From Ga0077555 sp963761475 (GTDB lineage: Bacteria > Pseudomonadota > Alphaproteobacteria > Rhizobiales > Hyphomicrobiaceae): 64,000 bases of DNA. The notes under the pieces are model-generated. The model ran no database searches and was not told where the DNA came from. It saw only the letters and a list, made by a program, of their open reading frames with translations. A program made the position numbers and the translations under genes. Location of the stretch: positions 372,001-436,000 of the forward strand of contig CAVXGT010000015.1 in assembly GCA_963761475.1 (NCBI GenBank). The letters run 5' to 3'. Position 1 is the stretch's first letter. Every line of letters begins with the position of its first letter. This document shows positions 9,469 to 20,692 of the stretch, in pieces.

Positions 9469-10623
9469 ATGTGGATCTCCCGCCTCGTCCTCACCGACTT
9501 TCGCAATCACCAGCGGCTCGTGCTGACGCTCGACCGGCGTCCCGTGGTGCTGGCGGGGCCGAACGGGGCCGGCAAGACCAACGTGCTCGAAGCGGTGTCG
9601 CTGCTGGCGGCGGGGCAGGGCATGCGGCGTGTGCCCTACGACGAACTTTGCCGGCAGGGTGGGGTTGGCGGCTGGGCCGTGGCAGCGACGATCGAAACCG
9701 AGCACGGGCCGGTCGAGATCGGCACCGGGCTCGATGCCAGCAAACCGGCTGGGCCACGGCAGGGGCGCATCGTGCGCATCAACGGCGAGCCGCAATCGGG
9801 ATCGGGCGCGCTTGCGGGCCTGGTGGAGCTGATCTGGCTGGTGCCGGCGATGGACGGTCTGTTCACTGGCGCGGCCGGCGACCGGCGGCGGTTCCTCGAC
9901 CGGCTGGTGCTGACTTTCGATGCCGGCCATGGCACGCGCTATAATCAGTTCGAGCGTGCCATGCGGCAGCGCAACCGGCTGCTCGACGACGGGGTACGCG
10001 ATGGTGCCCGCTTCCACGGGCTCGAACGGATCATGGCCGAAACGGGCGTGGCGATTGCGGCTGCGCGCGCCGGCATGCTGGCCAGCCTGCAGGCCACGAT
10101 CGAAGCGCGGCGGGCGCGCGCGCCCCACTCGCCCTTTCCGTGGGCCAGCATCACCATCACCGGCAGCCTCGAGGACGCGCTCACGCAGGCGGCGGCCGTC
10201 GACGTCGAGGACGCGTATCTGGCGCGACTTGGCGCCGAGCGGGAGCGCGACCGGGCGGCCGGCCGCACGCTCGAAGGCCCGCACCGGTCGGACCTGATCG
10301 TTGGCCACGGTCCCAAGGACATGCCGGCGCAGGCCTCCTCGACCGGCGAACAAAAGGCTCTGCTGGTCGGATTGCTGCTGGCGCAGGCCGATCTTCTCGC
10401 CGACCGGCGCGGCGGGATTGCGCCGTTGCTGCTGCTCGACGAAATCGCTGCGCATCTCGACACGCGACGGCGGGCGGCGCTGTTCGACGAGTTGCTTCGG
10501 CTCGGCTGCCAGGCCTGGCTGACGGGCACGGACCCGCAGGCTTTCGAGGCCTTATTGAACAATGCCCAGTTCATCCCGGTGCGCGAAAACGGCATCGGCG
10601 ACGCGGGTTTCGCGACATCCTGA
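9469..10623 (+). CDS. recF: DNA replication and repair protein RecF
   Basis: 384 residues from the ATG at 9469 (MWISRLVLTDFRNH, the family start); longer in-frame N-termini add no conserved sequence. The Walker A motif is GPNGAGKTN, the signature motif region is SSTGEQKALLVG, and Walker B is LLLLDEIAAHLD, as in SMC-like ATPases. RecF loads RecA at gaps together with RecO and RecR. It starts about 220 bp after dnaN and ends about 145 bp before gyrB. Unlike both neighbours it reads through without frame breaks. Confidence 0.95.
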   Translation: MWISRLVLTDFRNHQRLVLTLDRRPVVLAGPNGAGKTNVLEAVSLLAAGQGMRRVPYDELCRQGGVGGWAVAATIETEHGPVEIGTGLDASKPAGPRQGRIVRINGEPQSGSGALAGLVELIWLVPAMDGLFTGAAGDRRRFLDRLVLTFDAGHGTRYNQFERAMRQRNRLLDDGVRDGARFHGLERIMAETGVAIAAARAGMLASLQATIEARRARAPHSPFPWASITITGSLEDALTQAAAVDVEDAYLARLGAERERDRAAGRTLEGPHRSDLIVGHGPKDMPAQASSTGEQKALLVGLLLAQADLLADRRGGIAPLLLLDEIAAHLDTRRRAALFDELLRLGCQAWLTGTDPQAFEALLNNAQFIPVRENGIGDAGFATS

Positions 10624-10768
10624 TGAACGGTGCGTAAAATATTGAATTTGCTTGCCTATTTTCGCCGTTAAAAAGCTGTTGCTGGCGCGATTTCCTGCCC
10701 CTCCCAGCGGCTGGCGTGGTATACTTCACAATCGACAGATTCCCCTGAATTTCGAGGATGTTCCAGAC

Positions 10769-13213
<2,445 letters not shown>

Positions 13214-13232
13214 GCCGAGGGGGTTTTTGGTG

Positions 13233-13350
13233 GCGCCTTCGGATGCCCACCAGCAACCGGCGCGCTCTTTCCCTGCGCCTTCGGATGCCCACCAGCAACC
13301 GGCGCGCTCTTTCCCTGCGCCTTCGGATGCCCACCAGCAACCGGCGCGAA
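13233..13350. repeat. 42-bp tandem repeat, about 2.8 copies
   Basis: Nearly identical units start at 13233, 13275 and 13317, each beginning GCGCCTTCGGATGCCCACCA. The array sits 20 bp after the gyrB stop and ends at a terminator. It has short open frames but no gene-like context, so I read it as a non-coding VNTR-type array. Confidence 0.9.
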
Positions 13351-13387
13351 AAAACGACGGGCTGCCCAAGCGGCAACCCGTCGTTTC
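13351..13387. terminator. Bidirectional intrinsic terminator between gyrB and the crotonase gene
   Basis: A 15-bp stem, AAACGACGGGCTGCC (13352-13366) with GGCAACCCGTCGTTT (13372-13386) and one G-T pair, has a 5-nt loop. It is followed by a six-T run on the minus strand and a weaker T-rich tail on the plus strand. It ends both convergent transcripts. Confidence 0.85.
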
Positions 13388-13427
13388 TGCTTTTCGCCTC
13401 AGCTGATGGGTGGCGCGGAGCGCTGCC

Positions 13428-14204
13428 TCACTCGTCCTTGAAGTTCGGCTTGCGCTTCTCGACGAAGGCGGTCATCCCCTCCGTCTGGTCGGCGGTTGCA
13501 AACATCGGGTGGAACGTGCGGCGCTCGAAGAGCAGGCCTTCGGTCAGCGTTGTCTCATAAGCGCGATTGACGCTGTCCTTGGTCATCATGAGGATCGGCT
13601 GCGACATCGAGGCGATGGTCTCGGCAGACTTCATGGCCTCCTCGAGCAGCTTGTCGGCGGGCACGACGCGGGAGACGAGACCGGAACGCTCGGCTTCGGC
13701 GGCGTCCATCATGCGGCCGGAGAGGCACATATCCATCGCCTTGGCCTTGCCGATGAAACGGGCGAGGCGCTGGGTTCCACCAGCCCCCGGCATGACGCCG
13801 AGCTTTATCTCGGGCTGGCCGAACTTGGCTGTATCAGAGGCGATGATGAAATCGCACATCATGGCGAGCTCGCAGCCGCCACCCAGCGCAAATCCGGAAA
13901 CAGCCGCGATGATCGGCTTTCTCGTGCGCGAGACGCGATGCCAGGCGCCGATGAAGTCCTCCTTGTAGGCCTGGATGAAGGTCTTGGACTGCATCTCCTT
14001 GATGTCGGCGCCGGCGGCGAAGGCCTTTTCGGAACCGGTGATAACCATGCAATTGATATTGGCGTCGGCTTCGAAGGCGTCCAACGCCTTGTTCAGCTCA
14101 CCGATAAGCTGCGCGTTCAAGGCGTTGAGCGCCTGCGGGCGGTTCAAGCGGACGAGGCCAACACGGCCCTTAGTCTCGACGATGATGGTTTCGTAGCTGG
14201 TCAT
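13428..14204 (-). CDS. Enoyl-CoA hydratase (crotonase family)
   Basis: 258 residues, canonical crotonase length. Both catalytic Glu residues are present: one in GGGCELAMMCD, one in FGQPEIKLG, followed by MPGAGGTQRL. It hydrates trans-2-enoyl-CoA to 3-hydroxyacyl-CoA and closely resembles short-chain mitochondrial-type hydratases. It is the last gene of a minus-strand set with a CaiB-type CoA-transferase (91 bp upstream) and a CitE-like lyase, and is followed by an intrinsic terminator. The context suggests it acts on a dicarboxylic enoyl-CoA, but a general beta-oxidation role is equally possible. Confidence 0.9.
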   Translation of the reverse strand: MTSYETIIVETKGRVGLVRLNRPQALNALNAQLIGELNKALDAFEADANINCMVITGSEKAFAAGADIKEMQSKTFIQAYKEDFIGAWHRVSRTRKPIIAAVSGFALGGGCELAMMCDFIIASDTAKFGQPEIKLGVMPGAGGTQRLARFIGKAKAMDMCLSGRMMDAAEAERSGLVSRVVPADKLLEEAMKSAETIASMSQPILMMTKDSVNRAYETTLTEGLLFERRTFHPMFATADQTEGMTAFVEKRKPNFKDE

Positions 14205-14295
14205 TCATGCCTCCGCGTTTGCGTGTTTGAAGATCCTGGCTTGGCATAGCCGGGTGTTGGCGAGATGGCCAGCTTCGCCGGAACAGTTGCTGCTT

Positions 14296-15513
14296 TCAGG
14301 CCGCGACAATGGCGCCGGAGCTTGCCAACGCCGCGATCTCGCCGGCCGTCAAGCCTGCTTCCGCCAGCACCTCGGCGTTGTGCTGGCCGAGCGTTGGCGC
14401 GTGACGGTGCAGGGTACCGCGGGCGCGGTCGGGTCCGAACTCGACGGGTAAGGCCGGCAATCTCGCCGGCAACAAGCCGTTGCCGCCGAGCCGAGGGATC
14501 AGTGTCTCGATCAGGCCGCCGGTTGCGAGGAGGTGGGCGTCCTCGAACAGGTCGTCGGGACGGCCGACGGGGGCCCATGAGCACGCTGCCCGCTCGAGCC
14601 GCATCTCGACCTCGGCCTTAGGCAGCGGCGCGATCACCTTCTTCAGCTCGGGGATCAGCCAGTCGCGCTCCTTGACGCGCATGACATTGGTTGCCAGACG
14701 CGGATCGGCTGCCAGTTGCTGGAGGCTGAACTCGTCGGTGAAGCGGCTCCATTGCTGGTCGCTGGTGACGCCGATGAACAATTCGCCATCGGCGCACGGG
14801 AACACCTCGTAGATCGCCCAGGCGCCACGCCGCGCCGGCATCGGCGGCATCGGCTGGCCGGTGGCGGCGGTGCCAGCCATATGGGTCGACATCAGGAAGG
14901 CTGCGCTTTCGAACAGTGCACTCGAGACGCGCTGGCCCTTGCCGGTGGCATCGCGCTCGCGCAAGGCTGCCTGCACGGCGATGATGCCGAACATGGCGCC
15001 CATGATGTCGATGACGGAGGCGCCGGCGCGCGTCGGCTTTCCGGGTGGGCCGGTCATGTAGGCGAGGCCGGTCTGATACTGCACGACCTCGTCGAGGGCC
15101 GGGCGATGCTCGTAGGGGCCTGCCAGATAGCCCTTCAGCGCCAGATAGATCAGGCGTGGATTGATCTTCTCGAGTGTATCCCAACCGCAGCCGAGGCGCT
15201 CCATGGTGCCCGGACCATAGTTCTCGATCACCACGTCGGCGCCGGCGGCGAGCCGGTGAAAGGTCTTCTGGCCTTCCGCCATCTTGAGATTGATCGCAAT
15301 GCCGCGCTTGTTGCGATTGAGGCCGGCGAAGAAGCCAGAAGCAAAGCCCGCCAGTCCGCGAGTGTGATCGCCTTTGGGTGCCGGTTCGACCTTGATCACG
15401 TCGGCGCCGAGGTCAGCGAGAATGAGGCCGGCGGTCGGCCCCATGACAGTGTGGCTGAGCTCAAGGACGCGGATTCCCGCGAGGGGGGTGGCGGTAGCTG
15501 TCATCGTTTCCAT
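14296..15513 (-). CDS. CaiB/BaiF (class III) CoA-transferase
   Basis: 405 residues. The N-terminal signature LAGIRVLELSHTVMGPTAG and the ADVIKVEPAPKGD motif define the family. D169 in GASVIDIMG is at the catalytic Asp position of formyl-CoA transferase, where the acyl-aspartyl anhydride forms. It moves CoA between carboxylic acids; the substrate is not readable. A downstream Met (residue 4) is an alternative start. It lies between the CitE-like lyase gene and the crotonase gene on the same strand, so it would be the acid-activating step of that cassette. Confidence 0.88.
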   Translation of the reverse strand: METMTATATPLAGIRVLELSHTVMGPTAGLILADLGADVIKVEPAPKGDHTRGLAGFASGFFAGLNRNKRGIAINLKMAEGQKTFHRLAAGADVVIENYGPGTMERLGCGWDTLEKINPRLIYLALKGYLAGPYEHRPALDEVVQYQTGLAYMTGPPGKPTRAGASVIDIMGAMFGIIAVQAALRERDATGKGQRVSSALFESAAFLMSTHMAGTAATGQPMPPMPARRGAWAIYEVFPCADGELFIGVTSDQQWSRFTDEFSLQQLAADPRLATNVMRVKERDWLIPELKKVIAPLPKAEVEMRLERAACSWAPVGRPDDLFEDAHLLATGGLIETLIPRLGGNGLLPARLPALPVEFGPDRARGTLHRHAPTLGQHNAEVLAEAGLTAGEIAALASSGAIVAA

Positions 15514-15623
15514 TCATCGGGATCAGAAATCATGCGGCAGTCTGGCATCGGTGCCCATCGTTGCGCAACGATGGCAGTTTGCGAGCCTGGGAGGCGCGTT
15601 AATTGCTCATCTCGTTCTTTCGC

Positions 15624-16502
15624 TTACCCCATTTTCGCGATGGCCTCGGCAATCGTGACCGTGCGCACGGCTGAGTCACGGTGCAACAGCTCGACCATGC
15701 GCCCTTCAAGCCCGATGACGGCCCGTCCGGCGTTCTCCGGCAAGGCAAAGGCGGCGATGACCTTGCGCGCCCAGGCCACCTCGTCGTCGGCCGGCCGGAA
15801 GACCTGGTTGGCGCGGGATGCCTGGTCAGGGTGAATGATGGTTTTGCCGTCGAAGCCCAGCTCCAGGCCCTGGCGACATTCGCGGTCGTAGCCTTCCATG
15901 TCGCGGAAGTTGTTCCACACGCCGTCCAGGACATCGAGACCGTTGGCGCGGGCGGCGGTGACGCTGGCCGACAGCCAGTAAAGCGCGGCGGTCCGGTCGG
16001 CATCGAGGCGGACGCGGGTTTCCTTGACGAGATCGTTGAGCCCGACGACAAGGCAGGCCATCCGGATCCCGGCGTGGCGGGCGGCGCCGGCGAGATCGCG
16101 GATGTTGAGGATGGCTTCGGCGGTCTCGATCATGGCCCACAACTCGGTTCGCTCCGGTGCGCCTGAACGGCGCAGCAGGTCGGCCAACCGGTGAATATCG
16201 CGGGCGTTCGACGGCTTCGGCAGCAGGACGGCGTCGGGGCCGGCCTTGGCTGCTGCTGCCACGTCGGCCATGCCCCAGGGGGTGTCGAGGGCATTGATGC
16301 GGATCACCACCTCGCGGGGGCCGAAGCCGCCGGCTGCGACGGCGTCGGCGACCTGCCGGCGCGCCTGCTCTTTGGCTTCAGGCGCCACTGAATCCTCGAG
16401 ATCGAGGATGATGGCGTCGACGGCGAGCCCACGCGCCTTCTCGATGGCGCGCGCGTTGGAGCCGGGCATGTAGAGCACGCTGCGGCGCGGTCGTTGCGAC
16501 AT
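15624..16502 (-). CDS. CoA-ester lyase, HpcH/HpaI-CitE family
   Basis: 292 residues from MSQRPRRSVLYMPGSN, the typical CitE-like start; an upstream in-frame extension is not conserved sequence. Mg-binding and substrate motifs are visible: ILDLEDSVAPEAK, AMIETAEAIL and GKTIIHPDQ. Relatives cleave citryl-, malyl-, beta-methylmalyl- or citramalyl-CoA to acetyl-CoA plus an oxoacid. It is the first gene of the minus-strand cassette, 110 bp upstream of the CoA-transferase, which together with the crotonase gives activation, hydration and cleavage. It is divergent from the gene at 16681. Confidence 0.88.
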   Translation of the reverse strand: MSQRPRRSVLYMPGSNARAIEKARGLAVDAIILDLEDSVAPEAKEQARRQVADAVAAGGFGPREVVIRINALDTPWGMADVAAAAKAGPDAVLLPKPSNARDIHRLADLLRRSGAPERTELWAMIETAEAILNIRDLAGAARHAGIRMACLVVGLNDLVKETRVRLDADRTAALYWLSASVTAARANGLDVLDGVWNNFRDMEGYDRECRQGLELGFDGKTIIHPDQASRANQVFRPADDEVAWARKVIAAFALPENAGRAVIGLEGRMVELLHRDSAVRTVTIAEAIAKMG

Positions 16503-16680
16503 GGGCTTCTCCTTGGCGGGTTTAAGGCGCAAACTAGTAGTGCAGGTCCGGCTCGGCAACGGTGATGGTTGGCGAACCCGCCGGGCGCAGCCCCGATCGG
16601 CCCGACCATCGGGGGAGCACAACGGCGTGGGTCCAGGCGATCACCGCCATCGACAACTCTGACAGAAAGGTTTCGCGCGC

Positions 16681-17247
16681 ATGTCACGCGAGCGCATGCC
16701 GGCCATTGCGGCCGAGAAAATGACCGAAGAGCAGAAAGCCGCGTCGGCGGCGTTCGCCGAAGGGCGCGGGTATGCCGTGCGTGGACCCTTCATGGCGCTG
16801 CTCAGGAGCCCGGAGGTGATGCTGCGCGCGAAAGCCATGGGCGACTATCTGCGCTTCAAGAGCACGCTGCCGGCCCGGCTCAACGAGATGGCGATCCTGG
16901 TGACTGCGCGCCAGTGGGGGCAGGCCTACGAGTGGCATGCGCACCGGCCACTTGCCGAAAAGGGGGGCTTGAGGCCTGAGATCGCCGATGCGATCGCCGA
17001 TGGGCGGCGACCGACCGACATGTCTGTCGACGAAGCTGCGGTCTACGACTTCGCTACAGAGTTGCACCAGAACAAGTGCGTATCCGATGCCACCTATGCG
17101 CGAGCGCTGGCGCTGTTTGGCGAGAAGGGCGTGATCGATCTCACCGCCGTCAACGGCTACTATTCGATGATCGCCATGGTTCTGAATGTGGCGCGGACCG
17201 AGCTGCCCGACGGCGCCAAGCCGGGCGTGCTGCCATTCCCGAGATAA
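16681..17247 (+). CDS. Carboxymuconolactone decarboxylase family protein
   Basis: 188 residues, all-helical CMD fold expected. The core reads ILVTARQWGQAYEWHAHRPLA, with ExxH-like residues instead of the CxxC of AhpD peroxidase partners, so it is not an AhpD-type disulfide enzyme. The C-terminal half (GEKGVIDLTAVNGYYSMIAMVLN) is typical of the larger CMD proteins often found in aromatic or acyl-CoA catabolic clusters. Function is not known. It is divergent from the CitE-like cassette and followed by a 9-bp hairpin. Confidence 0.8.
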   Translation: MSRERMPAIAAEKMTEEQKAASAAFAEGRGYAVRGPFMALLRSPEVMLRAKAMGDYLRFKSTLPARLNEMAILVTARQWGQAYEWHAHRPLAEKGGLRPEIADAIADGRRPTDMSVDEAAVYDFATELHQNKCVSDATYARALALFGEKGVIDLTAVNGYYSMIAMVLNVARTELPDGAKPGVLPFPR

Positions 17248-17253
17248 TGGCCC

Positions 17254-17283
17254 AGGGCCCGCCAACGCGCGGGCCCTAAGCTT
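17254..17283 (+). terminator. Hairpin terminator after the CMD-family gene
   Basis: Perfect 9-bp stem AGGGCCCGC (17254-17262) / GCGGGCCCT (17269-17277), 6-nt loop, then a short CTTT tract. It starts 7 nt past the stop codon. Confidence 0.55.
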
Positions 17284-17403
17284 TCCAAATGAAACTCGAA
17301 ACTATCGCTGGCCGATATCAATGCGTTCGCATTCCCGGTTTCTATTTGGGGTTGTCTGGTGGGTGTTACCAACCAGAGGCGGCGCGTCGCCGCCGATCGG
17401 ACC

Positions 17404-17931
17404 ATGAACCCGTTCACCCGGACATTGATCATCGGCAACAGCGGTAGCGGCAAGAGCACGCTGGCGCATCGCCTCACGGCGTTCTCACGCGCGGTCGTGA
17501 CCGATCTCGACGCGGTGCACTGGGAGGGTGCCGGACACGGCGCCAAGCGGGATGAAGCGTGCGCGCTGGCGATGGTGCACGATGTTGCCGCGGGCGACTG
17601 CTGGATCATCGAAGGCGTTTATGGCTGGCTTGCGGAGGCTGCAGCGCCACGCGCCACAGCATTGATCTGGCTGGACATGCCGTGGGCGGTTTGCCGCGCG
17701 GGCCTGCTGCAGCGCGCACGCGCGGGCGGCGGTGACGTCGCTTGCCCGCATGCGCTCATGACCTGGGCCGAGGCCTATTGGCACCGGCAAACGAGCACCT
17801 CGTTTGCCGGGCATGCGGCGCTGCATCGGGCCTTCGGTGGCGCCAAATGGCGATTGAGCGACCGCGCTGCCGTCGAGACCTTGCGAGAGGTGGCCGCATC
17901 CATTTGGCCTCAACCAATTGTATTTTCGTGA
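17404..17931 (+). CDS. Adenylate-kinase-like P-loop protein
   Basis: 175 residues from the ATG at 17404. The P-loop GNSGSGKST is near the N-terminus, then VVTDLDAVHWEG and WIIEGVYGW (substrate/acidic motifs), and LIWLDMPW. This arrangement resembles the 'topology modulation protein' group of small nucleotide-kinase-like P-loop proteins, whose function is poorly defined. No neighbours share a theme, so no pathway can be proposed. Confidence 0.72.
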   Translation: MNPFTRTLIIGNSGSGKSTLAHRLTAFSRAVVTDLDAVHWEGAGHGAKRDEACALAMVHDVAAGDCWIIEGVYGWLAEAAAPRATALIWLDMPWAVCRAGLLQRARAGGGDVACPHALMTWAEAYWHRQTSTSFAGHAALHRAFGGAKWRLSDRAAVETLREVAASIWPQPIVFS

Positions 17932-18003
17932 TATTTTTTAATCCGTGCGGGCGGCCATGTTCGACAACGGGCTTGCGCTATCAGTGGTTTGGTCCCGCCC
18001 CGC

Positions 18004-18441
18004 TCAGGCGGCGTGGATTGCGGCAGGCGCCATGCCTGTACCGTTGAGGGCGTGCTTGAGGAACGGATAACTCTGCCAGTCATCGCAGAACGTGCGGTAG
18101 TCCTCGGTGATCTCTTCGCCCTTGGCGATGTCGCGGCTTGCGACGGACCAGCCGAAGACGTCGGCGTTGGGGTAGACGCCATAGCTGTTCGGCGTGTCGG
18201 AATGGTTGGTGAAGATGGCGTGGTCGGCGCAGTGCACCCAGTGGCCCTTCCAGAGGTAGGCATAGGTGGTGATGTGCTCGCGGGCGAGGGGAGGAAGGGC
18301 CTCCACCTGGGCAGGCGTCAATACGTAATCGAAATTCTCCACGAACCGCCACCACACGGTGCCTTGCGCGATCGGCTCGGCAGCATACAATCCAAATCCT
18401 GCGATCGGGCTCGGCGCAACGAATGTGGGCACCAGAAGCAT
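18004..18441 (-). CDS. SET-domain protein
   Basis: 145 residues from the ATG at 18441, preceded by a GAGGG stretch; an upstream in-frame start (18501) would add 20 unconserved residues. SET features are in order: GFGLYAAEPIAQGT, the pseudoknot motif FTNHSDTPNS, RDIAKGEEITEDY and a trailing Cys (RTFCDDW). SET domains methylate lysines using S-adenosylmethionine. Small free-standing bacterial SET proteins are common but mostly uncharacterised. It is convergent with the P-loop protein gene and about 160 bp from selB. Confidence 0.82.
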   Translation of the reverse strand: MLLVPTFVAPSPIAGFGLYAAEPIAQGTVWWRFVENFDYVLTPAQVEALPPLAREHITTYAYLWKGHWVHCADHAIFTNHSDTPNSYGVYPNADVFGWSVASRDIAKGEEITEDYRTFCDDWQSYPFLKHALNGTGMAPAAIHAA

Positions 18442-18604
18442 CCCTCGACCCCCTTTACAGCGACACCCCGCGACGGCTCGAACCATCGCGCACGGCGGCA
18501 TTTCATATTGAGGTCTCGGGTTTTCGTCTATTCGTTTTATGGGGCCTGCCGCCTAATTTACGAAACTTTTAGATGAACGCTGGGAATTAAACGCTGGCGA
18601 GTTT

Positions 18605-20530
18605 CTAATCCTGTCCGCCGAAAATAATAGCGGGGTCCTTGACGACGCGGCGTGCATCGCCTTTGCGCAGCGTCAGGCCACGGCGATCGAAGTGCTCGAG
18701 GATCTGGATACCGACGTTGCGGCCCGAGCCGGCGCGATCGCGGAACTCGGCTGCCGTGAACACCTTGTCCGCGTTCGCCTCTGCGATCTCACCGGCGAGC
18801 ACGCCGAGATCGAGGAGGGCCGGCTTCAAGAAGAACCGATCCGTTGCGACCTCGACGACCACGCCGAGCCGCGCCATGGTCTTCAGCAGTTTGCGTACGA
18901 CGGCGATCGGCTGGCCGGTCGCCTCGGATAGCTCTCGCACCTGAGGCGGGCGGAAACGGAACTCGCCGTCGATGGCTTTCTCGATGCGGTCCCACAAGCG
19001 CTGGTCGGCGGCACCAAGGCTCGAGGTGTGGCTCGCCAGGCGGACCTGTCCGCCCTGCGTCACGATCCTGCCTGCCGGCGCCAGCAGGGCCAGCAGCGCC
19101 TTGAACTGCGGCTTCGGCAAGCGCGGCTCGATCGCGAGGCGAAGGCGGTCCTCGGGCATGCCCGGGCGCTCGGGAGAGGCGGCATGGAATGCAGCGAGCG
19201 CGGCCTCGACCGTCGCGCCCAAGGGTTCGAGTTTCGCGGCGGGCGCGACATACCGGCGATCGCCCGCCTTGCCTTCTACGGGCTCCAGCAGCTCGACCAG
19301 TGCGTCGGCCTCCTCGGCCAGCATGCCGCATTCGAGCACGAACCCGGTGAGGTCGACGATGCCGGGATCAAGGTCAAGCAGGCGCTCGAGGCGGTCGAGG
19401 GGATCGGGTGCCGAGCGGGCTGCCAGGATCTCGAGGCGAGCCGGGGTCCGGCGAAAGCGCTGGGGGGCGCCGGGATCGAGCACCACGCCGCCGCCGATGG
19501 TCCGCTCGGCACCGGCATCGCGTACGACGAAACGGTCGCCGCAGCGCACCGGTAGCGGCGCGCTCGCGACAACCTGGACGAACTGACGGCTGCCCGGCGC
19601 CATGGTGTCATGCTCGAGCATGACGAGGCGGGCCTCGATCTCGCTGGTTGCGATATGCAGGTGGACCGGCGTCCAGGTGCGCAAGCCGCGCTTCTCGCTC
19701 GCGAGCAGACGCAGGTGCGCATCGAAACGGCGGCTTTCGAGGCGGTGTGCCGGCGACACCAGCCACGCCCCGCGCGCGACGTCCTGGCGATCGAGACCGG
19801 CAAGGTTGAGGGCTGCGCGATCGCCGGCGCCGGCTTCGCCCGCTGGCTTGCCCTGGGCATGGATCGTGCGCACGCGGGCCTCGGCGCCCGATGGCAGCGC
19901 CACCACGGTGTCTCCGACGGCGATGCGGCCGGCGATGATGCTGCCGGTTGCCACGGTGCCGGCGCCGGCCACGGTGAAGGCGCGATCCACGGCCATGCGG
20001 AAGGCGCCGTCGCGAGAGCGGCCGGCGTGGTCTGCTGCGGCCGCTGCGAGGCGGGCCTTGAGCGCCTCGATGCCTTGGCCAGTGGCGGCGGAGACTGGAA
20101 ATATCTCGGCACCCTCCAACGCCGTTCCGGCGAGCGTTGCGGCAAGCTCCGCCTCGACCTCGTGGCGCCTGGTCTCATCGACGAGATCGATCTTGTTCAG
20201 GGCAACGACGCCGTGGGAGAGACCCAGCAGGTCGAGGATCGCGAGGTGCTCGCGGGTCTGGGGCATGACGCCGTCGTCGGCGGCGACGACGAGGATCACG
20301 AAATCGATCGAGGCCGCGCCTGCCAACATGGTGTGGACGAAGCGTTCGTGACCTGGCACATCGACGAAACCGAGCGTGCCGCCGTCCGGCAAGTCCGTGT
20401 AGGCGAAGCCCAGCTCGATGGTGATGCCGCGCGCCTTCTCCTCCTTGAGGCGGTCGCAATCGACACCCGTCAAGGCTTTGACCAGAAGCGTCTTGCCGTG
20501 ATCGATGTGACCGGCCGTGCCGACAATCAT
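18605..20530 (-). CDS. selB: Selenocysteine-specific elongation factor SelB
   Basis: 641 residues from MIVGTAGHIDHGKT; the upstream in-frame stretch is not part of the family. GTPase motifs: GHIDHGKT, DVPGHERFVHTM, NKIDLVD. EF-Tu-like barrels follow, then a C-terminal region of winged-helix repeats (about 430-641) that bind the SECIS hairpin. It delivers Sec-tRNA(Sec) to in-frame UGA codons. selA, selD and tRNA-Sec are not in the window, and no gene here has a convincing internal UGA, so its client selenoprotein must lie elsewhere. Length fits SelB rather than EF-Tu. Confidence 0.93.
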   Translation of the reverse strand: MIVGTAGHIDHGKTLLVKALTGVDCDRLKEEKARGITIELGFAYTDLPDGGTLGFVDVPGHERFVHTMLAGAASIDFVILVVAADDGVMPQTREHLAILDLLGLSHGVVALNKIDLVDETRRHEVEAELAATLAGTALEGAEIFPVSAATGQGIEALKARLAAAAADHAGRSRDGAFRMAVDRAFTVAGAGTVATGSIIAGRIAVGDTVVALPSGAEARVRTIHAQGKPAGEAGAGDRAALNLAGLDRQDVARGAWLVSPAHRLESRRFDAHLRLLASEKRGLRTWTPVHLHIATSEIEARLVMLEHDTMAPGSRQFVQVVASAPLPVRCGDRFVVRDAGAERTIGGGVVLDPGAPQRFRRTPARLEILAARSAPDPLDRLERLLDLDPGIVDLTGFVLECGMLAEEADALVELLEPVEGKAGDRRYVAPAAKLEPLGATVEAALAAFHAASPERPGMPEDRLRLAIEPRLPKPQFKALLALLAPAGRIVTQGGQVRLASHTSSLGAADQRLWDRIEKAIDGEFRFRPPQVRELSEATGQPIAVVRKLLKTMARLGVVVEVATDRFFLKPALLDLGVLAGEIAEANADKVFTAAEFRDRAGSGRNVGIQILEHFDRRGLTLRKGDARRVVKDPAIIFGGQD

Positions 20531-20692
20531 AGGTTTGCGTTCCCGGGCTCGGGTTACCGGCGTCGACGGCCTTGCTGGTGGCGGCTGAACTCGAGCCTGC
20601 TCGGCCAACCGCTCGCCGGCATCCAGCGCGTGCGCTTTGGGCTTGGCGCGACAGGCCCGCGCGCCGGCGTCACCTGTCACGCTCGGCTTGAA

